Source of the DNA: Kocuria sp.
Lineage (GTDB): Bacteria > Actinomycetota > Actinomycetes > Actinomycetales > Micrococcaceae
Reading direction: 5' to 3'
Length of the DNA stretch: 64,000 bases
NCBI GenBank assembly: GCA_030524035.1
Contig: JAUNHG010000002.1
Span: forward strand, 541,138 to 605,137
The translations under genes were made by a program, and so were the position numbers. The notes under the pieces were generated by a model. The model worked only from the letters and a program-made list of their open reading frames with translations. It made no database searches and was not told where the DNA came from. Positions 54,655 to 63,965 of the stretch are shown in pieces (within the stretch, counting starts at the first letter, position 1; each line of letters begins with the position of its first letter).

Positions 54655-56244
54655 TCAGTCCAAGTAGTCCCGCAACACCTGGGACCTGGACGGATGACGC
54701 AGCTTGGACATGGTCTTGGACTCTATCTGCCGAATACGCTCACGAGTCACCCCGTAGACTTTGCCAATCTCATCTAACGTCTTGGGCTGACCATCCGTAA
54801 GACCAAAACGCATGGCCACTACCCCAGCTTCCCGTTCGGACAGTGTATCGAGGACCGAATGCAGCTGTTCTTGCAACAACGTGAAACTCACGGCATCAGC
54901 AGGGACTACCGCTTCAGAGTCTTCAATCAAGTCCCCAAATTCCGAATCACCATCTTCACCCAACGGGGTGTGCAAAGAAATCGGTTCCCTGCCGTATTTC
55001 TGGACCTCGACCACCTTTTCCGGGGTCATGTCCAATTCCTGGGCCAACTCTTCAGGGGTTGGTTCGCGGCCCAGATCTTGCAGCATTTGCCGTTGCACAC
55101 GAGCCAACTTGTTGATGACTTCCACCATATGCACAGGAATACGGATGGTCCGGGCTTGGTCAGCCATGGCGCGAGTAATGGCCTGACGGATCCACCACGT
55201 GGCATAAGTGGAGAACTTGAAGCCTTTGGTGTAGTCAAACTTTTCCACCGCGCGGATCAAGCCCAAGTTCCCTTCCTGAATCAGGTCCAGGAACAGCATG
55301 CCGCGCCCTGTGTAGCGCTTAGCCAAAGAAACCACCAAACGTAAGTTGGCTTCCAGTAGATGGTTCTTAGCGCGTTTGCCGTCATGGATAACCCACCGCA
55401 GTTCCTTTTTTTCCTCCCGCGTCAGGTTGTCAGCTTCATCCTGGTACTTGTGTTCGGCAAACAGACCAGCCTCAATGCGCAGCGCCAGATCAACTTCCTG
55501 CTCGGCATTCAGCAGTGCAACCTTGCCGATCTGTTTGAGGTAGTCCTTCACGGGGTCAGCAGTTGCGCCAGCCGAAACTACCTGTTGAGCAGGGGCGTCA
55601 TCGTCATCATTGGTTGAAAGCACAAAGCCGCGGGCAGCTTCTTGGGAAGCGGTTGTCTTACCTGTCGGCTTAGCCACCACTTCGGTGCCGGACTTAGCGT
55701 TTTCGGCATCTTCGGGAGCGATCACAACGTCATCTAACTCATCAACGTCGTCAACATCATCCGCCGAGTCTTGGGAGGCAGGATCGTCAGCACTGTCGCC
55801 AGACAGAGCATTGTCCACATCAAACTCATCGTCGTCGTTAACAGCGTCATCATCCACAGAGGCAACAACGTCTTTTTTCGTGCTACGAGAACTTGCGGTC
55901 TTTTTCTGCGTAGACGTGGCTTTAGTAGACGCTTGGGTGCTACGGCGTCCCGATGTCTTCGCAGAAGTTTTTTCCTGCTGCTCTTCATCCCCCGCACTCT
56001 TGGCAGCGGCTGCTGTGGACTGATTTTTCTTGGCAGCAGTACTTTTTTTAGGTGCCGCAGTTTTGGCGACAGTGGTTTTTTGGGCAGCCGTACTTTTCTT
56101 AGCCGCTGTGGTTTTCTTCGTTGCCGTGCTCTTCTTGGCGCTGGTTGCAGCCGCGCCGGTGGTGCCCGAGGATGCCTGACCCTCACCTGTACTCTCAGGA
56201 GGTTCTGCGGATGCAGTCGTCTTGTTCTTGACAGCTGGTGACAC
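54655..56244 (-). CDS. sigA: Primary sigma factor SigA (RpoD/HrdB)
   Basis: SigA directs housekeeping transcription. The protein is about 529 aa from a GTG at 56244 that has AAAGG 6 nt upstream; starts at 56289 (ATG) or 56268 (GTG) are possible. A long N-terminal extension is bipolar: residues about 37-124 are K/A/T-rich (AAKK and KKTTA repeats) and 131-173 are strongly acidic. Regions 1.2 ([11 protein letters not shown]), 2 ([27 protein letters not shown], with -10 recognition [16 protein letters not shown]), 3 and 4 ([20 protein letters not shown]) are complete. It is convergent with DUF7455, and DUF4192 lies upstream on the same strand. Confidence 0.95.
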   Translation of the reverse strand: MSPAVKNKTTASAEPPESTGEGQASSGTTGAAATSAKKSTATKKTTAAKKSTAAQKTTVAKTAAPKKSTAAKKNQSTAAAAKSAGDEEQQEKTSAKTSGRRSTQASTKATSTQKKTASSRSTKKDVVASVDDDAVNDDDEFDVDNALSGDSADDPASQDSADDVDDVDELDDVVIAPEDAENAKSGTEVVAKPTGKTTASQEAARGFVLSTNDDDDAPAQQVVSAGATADPVKDYLKQIGKVALLNAEQEVDLALRIEAGLFAEHKYQDEADNLTREEKKELRWVIHDGKRAKNHLLEANLRLVVSLAKRYTGRGMLFLDLIQEGNLGLIRAVEKFDYTKGFKFSTYATWWIRQAITRAMADQARTIRIPVHMVEVINKLARVQRQMLQDLGREPTPEELAQELDMTPEKVVEVQKYGREPISLHTPLGEDGDSEFGDLIEDSEAVVPADAVSFTLLQEQLHSVLDTLSEREAGVVAMRFGLTDGQPKTLDEIGKVYGVTRERIRQIESKTMSKLRHPSRSQVLRDYLD

Positions 56245-56410
56245 GGGGAACCTTTCGTTGCTCGACACGGTGACATACCTTGCGGTCATAACACCTATGA
56301 CCCTGTCAAGTCCCGCTCAGCGACAGTCGCCGCCTTCGAGGACATGAAGGGTCTCCAGCTGCGTGCAACGAACACCAGTCGCGCGTTGTTCCCCAATCTG
56401 GCAAAAATCT

Positions 56411-57589
56411 TTAAAAAACTTTTCGGTGCTGCCACGCAGTGCCCCGTTCGGTCGCCCACCCGGGTACTGGATACGCTGCACACAGCCGTCGCAGCCGATC
56501 AACACCTGCATATCCATCAGCCAGTTGTTCCGCCCGTTCTAGACAGAAATGCGTTAAAGAACCCCGCGCCCGAAAACGTTCAAGGTGCCCACGGGCAACC
56601 CACAGGGCAGCCAAGATCGTCAAAACTTCCGGTGTTTTGGCAAGGTGAGGCGCGGACTCGGCCACACTGATCAGCCGCTCTAACACGATGCTGCAGCGAT
56701 CCACAGTTTCCCAGTGCGGTTCACCTTCCCATTCGCCTAACATCACCTGCGAAATTCGCCCCGAGGCCGGGGAGGGTGTCCGTGAACAACCTATGGACCG
56801 TTCGTCCCAAGCTTCACGTGATAGCTGGTCGTTGCCCACAAGCGCCATGACTAGGATCAGATCCGCACCTGTGGGCTCAACACAACCAATCATGAGCTCC
56901 GTTAATTCTTGGGGATCCCCGGGCGTCGTCGGTACCCCATCGCGAAAGGACGTCAGCACCGTGCGCCAACGCTCCAGGTATTCAACCCGCCAATGGGTCT
57001 GAGTGGGCAGGGCACTCAGCCTGCCCTGGGGCCACATGCCTTCAGCCAAGAAAACCGGTTGTAGTCGATCTGCTACGTCGGCTTGCACCACCGACCCATC
57101 GCACACCATAGCGGTATACAAACAACTGGTACGAATCTGCTCCACATGGTAGATCTGCGTGGGTTCTGTCACCGACCACCACTGTGTTCCTTGAATACAC
57201 CAGGCACCAAGGAGCGTGTGTCCAGCAAGTAATCCTGCTTCCATCGCAGCTTCCGCCATGCACAAGGTCAGACGCTGCGCACGCTGTTGCGCTGTCCTGG
57301 CCAAAGAGCTGGCACTTGGTCCCTCCAGGCACACAGCAACGAACAGGGAAGATCCCGGATCCGCATGTTCCAGCAACTGGGCCATCTGAAGCACCCAGGC
57401 AGCCGCAAATTCAGGATCATCCATATCTTCCTGCGCAGGCACATGAACTCGTACACACGGCCCCATGGAATTTTCCGTGGTGGCCATTACCACAACACAA
57501 TGCTGCGGCCACACTCCCAAGGTGTGGGGTATAACAGCCAAAATGTCAGCAGCGGTCCGGGCCACCGGACGGAAAAGGTCGTCGTTCAT
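56411..57589 (-). CDS. DUF4192 family protein
   Basis: This conserved actinobacterial protein of unknown function has 392 aa. The N-terminal core ADILAVIPHTLGVWPQHCVVVMATTENSMGPCVRV is the family mark, and RRLCAAYPVPGWA-type ends are common. No catalytic motif or membrane span is clear. GTGGAGGT precedes the ATG. Its position just upstream of sigA on the same strand is conserved in related genomes and the two may share a transcript. It is Trp- and Cys-rich compared with its neighbours. Confidence 0.85.
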   Translation of the reverse strand: MNDDLFRPVARTAADILAVIPHTLGVWPQHCVVVMATTENSMGPCVRVHVPAQEDMDDPEFAAAWVLQMAQLLEHADPGSSLFVAVCLEGPSASSLARTAQQRAQRLTLCMAEAAMEAGLLAGHTLLGAWCIQGTQWWSVTEPTQIYHVEQIRTSCLYTAMVCDGSVVQADVADRLQPVFLAEGMWPQGRLSALPTQTHWRVEYLERWRTVLTSFRDGVPTTPGDPQELTELMIGCVEPTGADLILVMALVGNDQLSREAWDERSIGCSRTPSPASGRISQVMLGEWEGEPHWETVDRCSIVLERLISVAESAPHLAKTPEVLTILAALWVARGHLERFRARGSLTHFCLERAEQLADGYAGVDRLRRLCAAYPVPGWATERGTAWQHRKVF

Positions 57590-57722
57590 ACCTCCACGGT
57601 GAGGCTGATAGATCTACCGCAACACAGAACCACCCATGACTTGGGGGTAACAGTCCAGCAAACCATCCCCGCCGAGCTTCTGTGGAGGTCTTAACGCCTA
57701 GGTAATACTGTGGAAGGCCACT

Positions 57723-58655
57723 CTAATATTCAGGCGGCCCTTCGCTCTTCTCGGGGCGATTAGCAAGAAAAGCTTCAACCGCAGCACCAATTTCGTCTGC
57801 GTCCGGCAACTCTGATTCGTCGCCCGCTAGCAGGGAACGCTGCTTAGGCTCGGTCACGGTTTCGTCGTACCGGGTTTCCATAGCATCAATGACGGCCTGG
57901 ACTTCCGGAGCTGCAGAAAGCTGTTCTGCAATACGCTGCAAGACATCAGCACCGGCATCACGCAAAGAGTCCGTGGGTAAGGTCAACCCGGTAGCCGCAG
58001 CAACGTGTTCAAAAGCAGATACGGCAATCTGCGGCAAGCGAGCATCCGCAAGATACTGCGGAACATGAACCGTGAACCCAATAGTGTCCATCCCTAATTC
58101 ACTACACCGAATCTCAAGCTGCTGGGCCACAGAAGAACTCATATGTGCGATCGGGCGCTGGTTGTGATTCTGGGTGACCAAGTCAGTACGGTTGCCGTGC
58201 ACAGAAACCAGGAAAGGCCGCGTATGTGGAACCGGCATGGGGATACCGGCCACATTGATCACAATTGATGTTTCCAAGCGATCAGCCAGCTGCATGACGG
58301 CGTCAGTGAAACGATTCCATTGCAGGTCAGGCTCCGGTCCTGCCAAAAGATTGAAGTGACGCCCCAGGGGGTCTGTCAACCCATACAGGGTCAATTCAGG
58401 ATTTTCAGCTCGCTCAAAGTGATCTTCTACAAAACGAACATACGGGCGACGAGCACGGTAATCCTGCAGCTGATCGGCATCGAATCGCGCCAAAACAGCG
58501 TGCGGCAAAGACTCCAAAAGGGTCTCACGCACCTGGTCGCTGAGCTGACCGCCTTCCGCATACCCGGTGAGCGAAATGATCAGCGGCGCACCGTGCACGC
58601 GGGGATCATCCAAGAGACCGGGATTTCCCAAGTACAACTCCGAAGGATCAGTCAC
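57723..58655 (-). CDS. PAC2 family protein (proteasome-assembly-chaperone-like)
   Basis: This 310-aa protein belongs to the PAC2 family, which in eukaryotes and archaea acts in proteasome assembly. In Actinomycetota its role is unproven, though many members carry a Pup-proteasome system. Seen: LIISLTGYAEGGQLSDQVRETLL, the conserved YGLTDPLGRHFNLLAGPEPDLQW stretch and MPVPHTRPFLVSVHGN. No signal or span is present. It lies on the minus strand between DUF4192 and the divergent pepA gene. Its gap to DUF4192 (134 bp) suggests its own or a shared promoter. Confidence 0.85.
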   Translation of the reverse strand: MTDPSELYLGNPGLLDDPRVHGAPLIISLTGYAEGGQLSDQVRETLLESLPHAVLARFDADQLQDYRARRPYVRFVEDHFERAENPELTLYGLTDPLGRHFNLLAGPEPDLQWNRFTDAVMQLADRLETSIVINVAGIPMPVPHTRPFLVSVHGNRTDLVTQNHNQRPIAHMSSSVAQQLEIRCSELGMDTIGFTVHVPQYLADARLPQIAVSAFEHVAAATGLTLPTDSLRDAGADVLQRIAEQLSAAPEVQAVIDAMETRYDETVTEPKQRSLLAGDESELPDADEIGAAVEAFLANRPEKSEGPPEY

Positions 58656-58863
58656 CGTTCACTCCTGGACTCCACGAATTTGGTCTCACACTGTACCCAG
58701 GCATGTCACAAATTACATGCCTATCACAGGGTTCTAACTCTATGGAGTGGCCACATTATTCCGACGCTCACCTTGCTACCGGCGAACACTTGTTGTGGTG
58801 TCGCCGGGCACAGTTACGATCGATAGCACACCACGCACGACGTCTCTGGAGGTCAGGAAACCC

Positions 58864-60498
58864 ATGCCCCGCTCATCAACAACATCACGGCGCCGCACAT
58901 CCCCCAACGCTCAACAGCGCTCCGCACCACTACCTTCCCTGATCAATCTCTTGCCCGACCAGGGCGTGGTTGTGAAAGCGGCGGAAAAGAAACTTGGCAA
59001 AATCACCGCCGACGCCGTGGTCGTGGCAGTCAGTAAGACCCCCGAAGGCCCTTCGGTCTTAATCCCAGCAGACCCCAAAGGTTTACCGGAGGACCTTCAA
59101 GAGCACGCTGAGACCCTCGGATTGACTGGGGCAGCGGACAGCGTCCATAAGATTCCTGCCCCCAAGAATTCACCCTGGTCCGTGATTGTGTTCGCCGGTC
59201 TGGGCTCTGGTGACGAAACCACATCAACCACAGAAGCATTGCGCCGTTGTGCCGGTGCCGCAGCGCGCGCCCTGCCGGAAACACATCATGCGGTGTTCGC
59301 ATTACCCACCACCACGGTGGAGGACGTTGCCGCCGTGGCCGAAGGCATCGTTTTAGGGTCCTACGTTTTCACCGCCCAAAAAGACAAAGCTCAGCACAGC
59401 GGGGGTACTCCCCTAGGCCACGCCACGGTGCTTACCCCTGGCATGGATTCCCAGGCAATCAGTAACGCACTGAATCGCGCAGAAATTGTTGGTCGAGCAG
59501 TTAACCGAGCACGCGCATTGGTCACGCTGTCTCCCGACACCGTCTTCCCGGAGTCTGTGGCTCAATTAGCCCAAGATCTTGCCGCACAGGCCACCGGGCG
59601 AGTTTCTGTAGAAGTTCTTGATGACGCAGAACTAGCCCGCGGTGGCTTCGGTGGGTTGATCGGCGTGGGGCAGGGCGCAGCGCGTCCCCCCCGGCTTGTT
59701 CGCGTCAGTTGGGAACCGAAAAAACCCGTGGAATCCGTGGGACTTGTTGGTAAAGGCATCACTTTTGATTCCGGGGGGCTGTCCCTGAAACCCGCTGAAT
59801 CCATGATGACCATGAAATCTGATATGGCTGGAGCTGCAGCGGTACTCGCCACTGTTTTTGCGGCGGCTGAGGCCAATCTGCCCGTAACAGTCACCGGGTG
59901 GTTATGCCTGGCAGAAAACATGCCGTCTGCAACAGCCACCAGGCCTGGTGATGTCATCACTATCCGCGGAGGACGGACGGTAGAAGTGTTAAACACAGAC
60001 GCCGAAGGACGGCTAGTACTTGCCGATGGGCTCGTGGCAGCGCGGGAAGAGGACCCCGGTTTACTCGTGGATATCGCTACCTTGACCGGTGCTCAAATGG
60101 CGGCCTTGGGCACCAGAACAGCCGCCGTGATGGGGGATGATGACGCCGTGGAATCAGTTTTGGCCGCATCCGCAGTCTCCGGGGAAGAACTATGGCCTAT
60201 GCCTTTACCTCATCATTTGAGGTCTTCGCTGGAATCAGATGTGGCGGACATTAAGAACATTGGGGGTCGTTACGGCGGCATGTTGACTGCGGGCTTGTTC
60301 CTCAAAGAGTTCGCAGGAGCGGCTGAGGCAGCAGAGGAATCAGCGGTTGAACCGGTAGGCCCCTGGGCCCATCTTGATATCGCAGGGCCCTCTTTCAACG
60401 AAGAAAAACCGTGGGGGTACACCCCGAAGCAGGGCACGGGCTACGGGGTACGCACTTTATTCGCCACTTTAGAGCTGGTATCTGGGCAGTCTGTGTGA
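58864..60498 (+). CDS. pepA: Leucyl aminopeptidase, M17 family
   Basis: PepA removes N-terminal residues, chiefly Leu, from peptides. It is a cytosolic two-metal peptidase of about 544 aa. The metal-binding motifs GKGITFDSGGLSLKP, MKSDMAGAA and NTDAEGRLVLAD (M17 signature) are in the C-terminal half. The N-terminal macro-like domain is also present. The ATG at 58864 has AGGA upstream and leaves a basic Ser/Arg-rich N-terminus (PRSSTTSRRRTS). It is divergent from the PAC2 gene. A long hairpin lies between it and lpdA, so lpdA may be separately transcribed. Confidence 0.94.
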   Translation: MPRSSTTSRRRTSPNAQQRSAPLPSLINLLPDQGVVVKAAEKKLGKITADAVVVAVSKTPEGPSVLIPADPKGLPEDLQEHAETLGLTGAADSVHKIPAPKNSPWSVIVFAGLGSGDETTSTTEALRRCAGAAARALPETHHAVFALPTTTVEDVAAVAEGIVLGSYVFTAQKDKAQHSGGTPLGHATVLTPGMDSQAISNALNRAEIVGRAVNRARALVTLSPDTVFPESVAQLAQDLAAQATGRVSVEVLDDAELARGGFGGLIGVGQGAARPPRLVRVSWEPKKPVESVGLVGKGITFDSGGLSLKPAESMMTMKSDMAGAAAVLATVFAAAEANLPVTVTGWLCLAENMPSATATRPGDVITIRGGRTVEVLNTDAEGRLVLADGLVAAREEDPGLLVDIATLTGAQMAALGTRTAAVMGDDDAVESVLAASAVSGEELWPMPLPHHLRSSLESDVADIKNIGGRYGGMLTAGLFLKEFAGAAEAAEESAVEPVGPWAHLDIAGPSFNEEKPWGYTPKQGTGYGVRTLFATLELVSGQSV

Positions 60499-60512
60499 CG
60501 AATACGGTGCGA

Positions 60513-60585
60513 CGCGCCAGGCTCGTGTGGCTGAGTACCTGCCCGCTTGACTAGAGTGGGCCTGAACCACAGTGAGCCTGGCGCG
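60513..60585 (+). promoter_or_regulatory. Long hairpin between pepA and lpdA
   Basis: A perfect 12-bp arm (CGCGCCAGGCTC, 60513-60524, with GAGCCTGGCGCG, 60574-60585) is extended by five inner pairs (60526-60530 with 60567-60571). The 36-nt loop holds a further GCCC/GGGC. It starts 15 bp after pepA and ends 51 bp before the lpdA GTG. It may be a terminator without a T-run or a structured 5' leader of lpdA. Confidence 0.6.
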
Positions 60586-60636
60586 GACCGATCGGCCTTG
60601 TTGCCAGCGGATCACATGAGCAAGGGAGCATCACCC

Positions 60637-62004
60637 GTGGCGGAGAACGAATTCGACATTTTAGTCCTCGGTGGCGGCAGCGCCGGTTATGCGGCGGCTT
60701 TACGAGCCGTGCAGCTGGGGTACAGCGTGGCTTTGTTTGAAAAAAGCAAGGTCGGTGGAACCTGCCTGCATTGGGGGTGTATCCCCACTAAGGCTTATCT
60801 GCATTCAGCAGAACTAGTGGCAGAAGCCAAGGAGTCCGAAAAGTATGGCGTGAAGCTATCCGTGGATTCTGTGGACATGAGCGCTGTCCGTGAATACAAG
60901 AACGGCATTGTGGCCGGTAAATTCAAGGGGCTGCAGGGTCTCCTGAAGTCCAAGAAAATCACCGTGATTGATGCCTTTGCCAAACTTACCGGAAACACCA
61001 CCGTTGAGGCAGATGGTGTCACCTACACCGGAAAACACATCATTCTGGCCACAGGCTCGGTGTCCAAAACCATGGGAATTGACATCCGTGACCGCGTGAT
61101 GACTTCCACGGAAGCCTTGGAGATGGATTGGACCCCGACATCAGCCATCGTGCTAGGTGGTGGGGTGATCGGCTGTGAATTTGCGTCGATGTGGAATTCT
61201 TTCGGTGTGGATGTCACCGTAATTGAGGGTCTGGAACACCTTGTTCCCAACGAGGATCCCGCCATCATTAAGATTCTGGAAAAAGAGTTTAAGAAGAAGG
61301 GCATTAAGTCTAATTTGGGCACTTTCTTTGAAAGTGTCGAGCAGGACAGCAATGGTGCCAAGGTGACACTGGCGGACGGCAAAGTCTTTGAAGCAGACAT
61401 CGTCTTAGTTGCTGTGGGGCGTGCCCCCAATACCGCAAACATGGGATACGAAGAAGTCGGTATCCCTATGGACCGTGGTTTTGTCACTCCCAACGAACGT
61501 TTACACACCGGTGTGGGCAATATCTACGCAATCGGTGACATCGTCCCCGGCGTGCAGTTGGCTCACCGCGGCTATCAACAGGGACGTTTTGTGGCAGAAG
61601 AAATTGCCGGACTCAAGCCCGCGATTGTCGAAGACGTCAACATCCCCAAGGTCACGTTCACGGAACCAGAAATCGCCTCCGTGGGTTATACACAGGCTAA
61701 GGCCGAAGAAAAACTCGGTAAGGACAACGTCGAAACTATCGAATACAACCTGCTGGGCAACGGGAAGTCCTCAATTCTGGGAACCGGCGGCATCATCAAA
61801 CTCGTTCGGGAAAAAGATGGCCCGATCATTGGTTTCCACGCCATCGGCAAACGTATCTCCGAGCAGATCGGAGAAGGCCAGCTCATTGTGAATTGGGAAG
61901 CTTACCCGGAGGACCTTGCAGCCTTCATTCACGCCCATCCCACGCAGAATGAAGCTATCGGCGAAGCCGCTATGGCTTTAGCGGGCGCACCCTTGCACGG
62001 TTGA
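60637..62004 (+). CDS. lpdA: Dihydrolipoyl dehydrogenase (E3)
   Basis: LpdA reoxidises dihydrolipoyl groups of the pyruvate and 2-oxoglutarate dehydrogenase complexes, producing NADH. The 455-aa flavoprotein has FAD-binding DILVLGGGSAGYAAALRA, the redox disulfide C43-LHWG-C48 in GGTCLHWGCIPTKA, NAD-binding VLGGGVIGCEFASM and the catalytic His-Glu pair in AHPTQNEAIGEA. The GTG at 60637 has AAGGGAG 9 nt upstream. sucB follows after about 98 bp with a small hairpin between, so this is an E3-E2 unit. Confidence 0.95.
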   Translation: MAENEFDILVLGGGSAGYAAALRAVQLGYSVALFEKSKVGGTCLHWGCIPTKAYLHSAELVAEAKESEKYGVKLSVDSVDMSAVREYKNGIVAGKFKGLQGLLKSKKITVIDAFAKLTGNTTVEADGVTYTGKHIILATGSVSKTMGIDIRDRVMTSTEALEMDWTPTSAIVLGGGVIGCEFASMWNSFGVDVTVIEGLEHLVPNEDPAIIKILEKEFKKKGIKSNLGTFFESVEQDSNGAKVTLADGKVFEADIVLVAVGRAPNTANMGYEEVGIPMDRGFVTPNERLHTGVGNIYAIGDIVPGVQLAHRGYQQGRFVAEEIAGLKPAIVEDVNIPKVTFTEPEIASVGYTQAKAEEKLGKDNVETIEYNLLGNGKSSILGTGGIIKLVREKDGPIIGFHAIGKRISEQIGEGQLIVNWEAYPEDLAAFIHAHPTQNEAIGEAAMALAGAPLHG

Positions 62005-62008
62005 GCAA

Positions 62009-62030
62009 GTGGTGCGGCTTTCCGCACCAC
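62009..62030 (+). promoter_or_regulatory. Intercistronic hairpin between lpdA and sucB
   Basis: A perfect 9-bp stem (GTGGTGCGG with CCGCACCAC) with a CTTT tetraloop starts 5 bp after the lpdA stop. It has no T-run. It could set the relative amounts of E3 and E2 mRNA by partial termination or by blocking exonucleases. Confidence 0.45.
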
Positions 62031-62102
62031 ACCTCATAAAGTGTCCCCAGAAACATTTATTACGAGCTGTCACAGCACACAGAAGAAAGAGACGGTCAGA
62101 CA

Positions 62103-63854
62103 ATGTCAGAAACCGTGAACCTTCCGGCCCTCGGTGAATCCGTCACTGAAGGCACCGTCACCCGATGGCTGAAGGAAGTCGGCGATGAAGTCGCCGTAGA
62201 CGAACCTCTGGTGGAGGTCTCTACGGACAAAGTGGATACCGAAGTCCCCTCCCCTGTGGCCGGGGTGATCGAAAAGATCCTGGTCCAGGAGGATGAGGAT
62301 GTTGAGGTCGGTGCCCCACTGGTCATCATCGGAGATGGTTCCGGATCTGGTGGGGATGATACGAACAGCTCCTCCGACGACAGCAACGAGGAAGCGGCGG
62401 CAGCTGCGGAACCTGCCGAATCACAATCCACAGCAACCGATCACGCCGTCCAGCAGGAGGAAAATCGAGCTTCCGAACCGACTGCATCATCATCTGGCGG
62501 TTCCGGAACCGACGTGACCCTGCCCGCGTTGGGTGAATCCGTCACTGAAGGCACCGTCACGCGGTGGCTGAAAGAGGTGGGGGAAGAAGTCGCCGTCGAC
62601 GAACCCCTGCTGGAAGTATCCACAGATAAGGTAGACACCGAAGTTCCCTCCCCTGTGGCCGGCACACTGCTGGAAATCAAAGTTCAGGAGGATGAGGACG
62701 CAGAAGTCGGTCAGGTTTTGGCTGTAATCGGTGACGCCGGTGCTTCCAATAACGCTCCTGCAGATTCCGTCCCGCAGGAAGACACCAACAAAGAAAAAGA
62801 ACAGGAGCAGGCTCCGGTCCCGGCCACCGAAGAATCTGCGGCAGCAGAAGCTCCTGAGCAAAGCTCCACGGAAGATACTCGGGAAACTGCGGATAATGCA
62901 GCTCCTTCCGACGGTGCGGGCGCAGCATATGTCACTCCACTAGTCCGCAAACTGGCTAAGAGCAAAGGTGTTGACCTGGCTTCGCTTCAGGGGACGGGTG
63001 TGGGAGGCCGTATCCGCAAACAAGATGTATTAGCGGCGGCAGAAGCTACTTCAACCGCAGCAGCATCCTCCTCTGCCCCACAGGCTATTGCAGACAATGG
63101 AGAGCCGACCACCATCCTCCCGGTATCGGACAAGCGCGGCACCACAGAAAAAGCTCCGCGTATTCGAATGACCATTGCCAAGCGTATGCGCGAATCCCTC
63201 CAAGAATCTGCGCAGCTCACACAGGTTATCGAAGTGGATATGACCCGGGTGGCCCAGCTACGGGACAGTGCAAAGAAAGCTTTCCAGGACAAGCACGGTG
63301 CCAAACTCACTTTCCTGCCCTTCTTTGCCCAAGCCGTGGCCGAAGGTCTTCAGGCAAATCCAGCGCTGAACTGTACTTTCAAAGAAGACGAGAAAGAAAT
63401 CGTTTACAACGGATCTGAAGATCTGGCTATCGCGGTGGACACGCCACGCGGCTTGTTGGTTCCGGTAATTCGTAACGCCGGAGATATGCAACTGCCACAG
63501 TTGGCCTCCTCAATCACTGATCTGGGCGCTCGCGCCAAAGATGGCTCCATCGGCCCTGACGAACTGACTGGTGGCACGTTCACTATCACGAACATCGGCT
63601 CCTTTGGTGCGCTATTCGACACCCCTATCATCAACCAACCGCAGGTGGCCATCCTGGGCACTGGAACCATTGTCAAACGCCCCATGGTCGTTCAGGATGC
63701 CGATGGAAATGATGTGATTGCCATCCGTCACATGTGCTATCTCTCCCTGACCTACGACCATCGGATCGTGGACGGAGCAGATGCCGGTCGTTTCTTGCAG
63801 GCCATGAAGGCCCGCCTGGAAGAAGGTCGGTTTGAGGGTTCCTTAAACCTCTAA
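62103..63854 (+). CDS. sucB: Dihydrolipoamide acyltransferase (E2, SucB/AceF type) with two lipoyl domains
   Basis: This is the E2 core of a 2-oxo-acid dehydrogenase complex, 583 aa. Two lipoyl domains (about 1-78 and 136-214) carry lipoyl lysines K43 and K176 in TDKVDTEVPSP. Ala/Glu/Ser-rich linkers join them to a peripheral-subunit-binding domain (YVTPLVRKLAKSKGVDLASLQGTG, about 278-315). The catalytic domain ends in YDHRIVDGADAGRFL with active His and Asp-Gly. In Actinomycetota this gene supplies E2 to PDH and possibly to the hybrid 2-oxoglutarate complex. It directly follows lpdA (E3). A strong terminator follows. Confidence 0.93.
   Translation: MSETVNLPALGESVTEGTVTRWLKEVGDEVAVDEPLVEVSTDKVDTEVPSPVAGVIEKILVQEDEDVEVGAPLVIIGDGSGSGGDDTNSSSDDSNEEAAAAAEPAESQSTATDHAVQQEENRASEPTASSSGGSGTDVTLPALGESVTEGTVTRWLKEVGEEVAVDEPLLEVSTDKVDTEVPSPVAGTLLEIKVQEDEDAEVGQVLAVIGDAGASNNAPADSVPQEDTNKEKEQEQAPVPATEESAAAEAPEQSSTEDTRETADNAAPSDGAGAAYVTPLVRKLAKSKGVDLASLQGTGVGGRIRKQDVLAAAEATSTAAASSSAPQAIADNGEPTTILPVSDKRGTTEKAPRIRMTIAKRMRESLQESAQLTQVIEVDMTRVAQLRDSAKKAFQDKHGAKLTFLPFFAQAVAEGLQANPALNCTFKEDEKEIVYNGSEDLAIAVDTPRGLLVPVIRNAGDMQLPQLASSITDLGARAKDGSIGPDELTGGTFTITNIGSFGALFDTPIINQPQVAILGTGTIVKRPMVVQDADGNDVIAIRHMCYLSLTYDHRIVDGADAGRFLQAMKARLEEGRFEGSLNL
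62121..62264 (+). repeat. Lipoyl-domain coding repeat, copy 1
   Basis: This 144-bp in-frame unit codes for the lipoyl-domain core LPALGESVTEG...SPVAG. It is repeated 399 bp downstream at 62520-62663 with very high DNA identity, including an exact run of about 29 bp around GGTGAATCCGTCACTGAAGG. Confidence 0.8.
62520..62663 (+). repeat. Lipoyl-domain coding repeat, copy 2
   Basis: This is the second copy of the lipoyl-domain core, exactly 399 bp (133 codons) after the first. Most differences are at third codon positions, which shows selection on the protein since duplication. Confidence 0.8.
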
Positions 63855-63875
63855 TCGTTACCTGGCTTTTGCCAT

Positions 63876-63940
63876 CAGGGCAGTACCTCTTTGGGTTCCC
63901 CGCATCGGTGGGACACAGCAGAGGTGCTGCCCTGTTGTTT
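63876..63940 (+). terminator. Terminator after sucB
   Basis: A 15-pair stem with one G-U (63876-63890 with 63920-63934) and a 29-nt loop is followed by TTGTTT. It ends the lpdA-sucB unit. Confidence 0.75.
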
Positions 63941-63965
63941 AGCTTCGCAGCAGTAGGCTCGATGC

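Noticed and set aside
55734-56276. Arg/Pro-rich and Leu/Arg-rich long frames overlapping the sigA N-terminus on both strands
   Set aside because: The low-complexity K/A/T-rich part of sigA keeps other frames open; the products have no domain.
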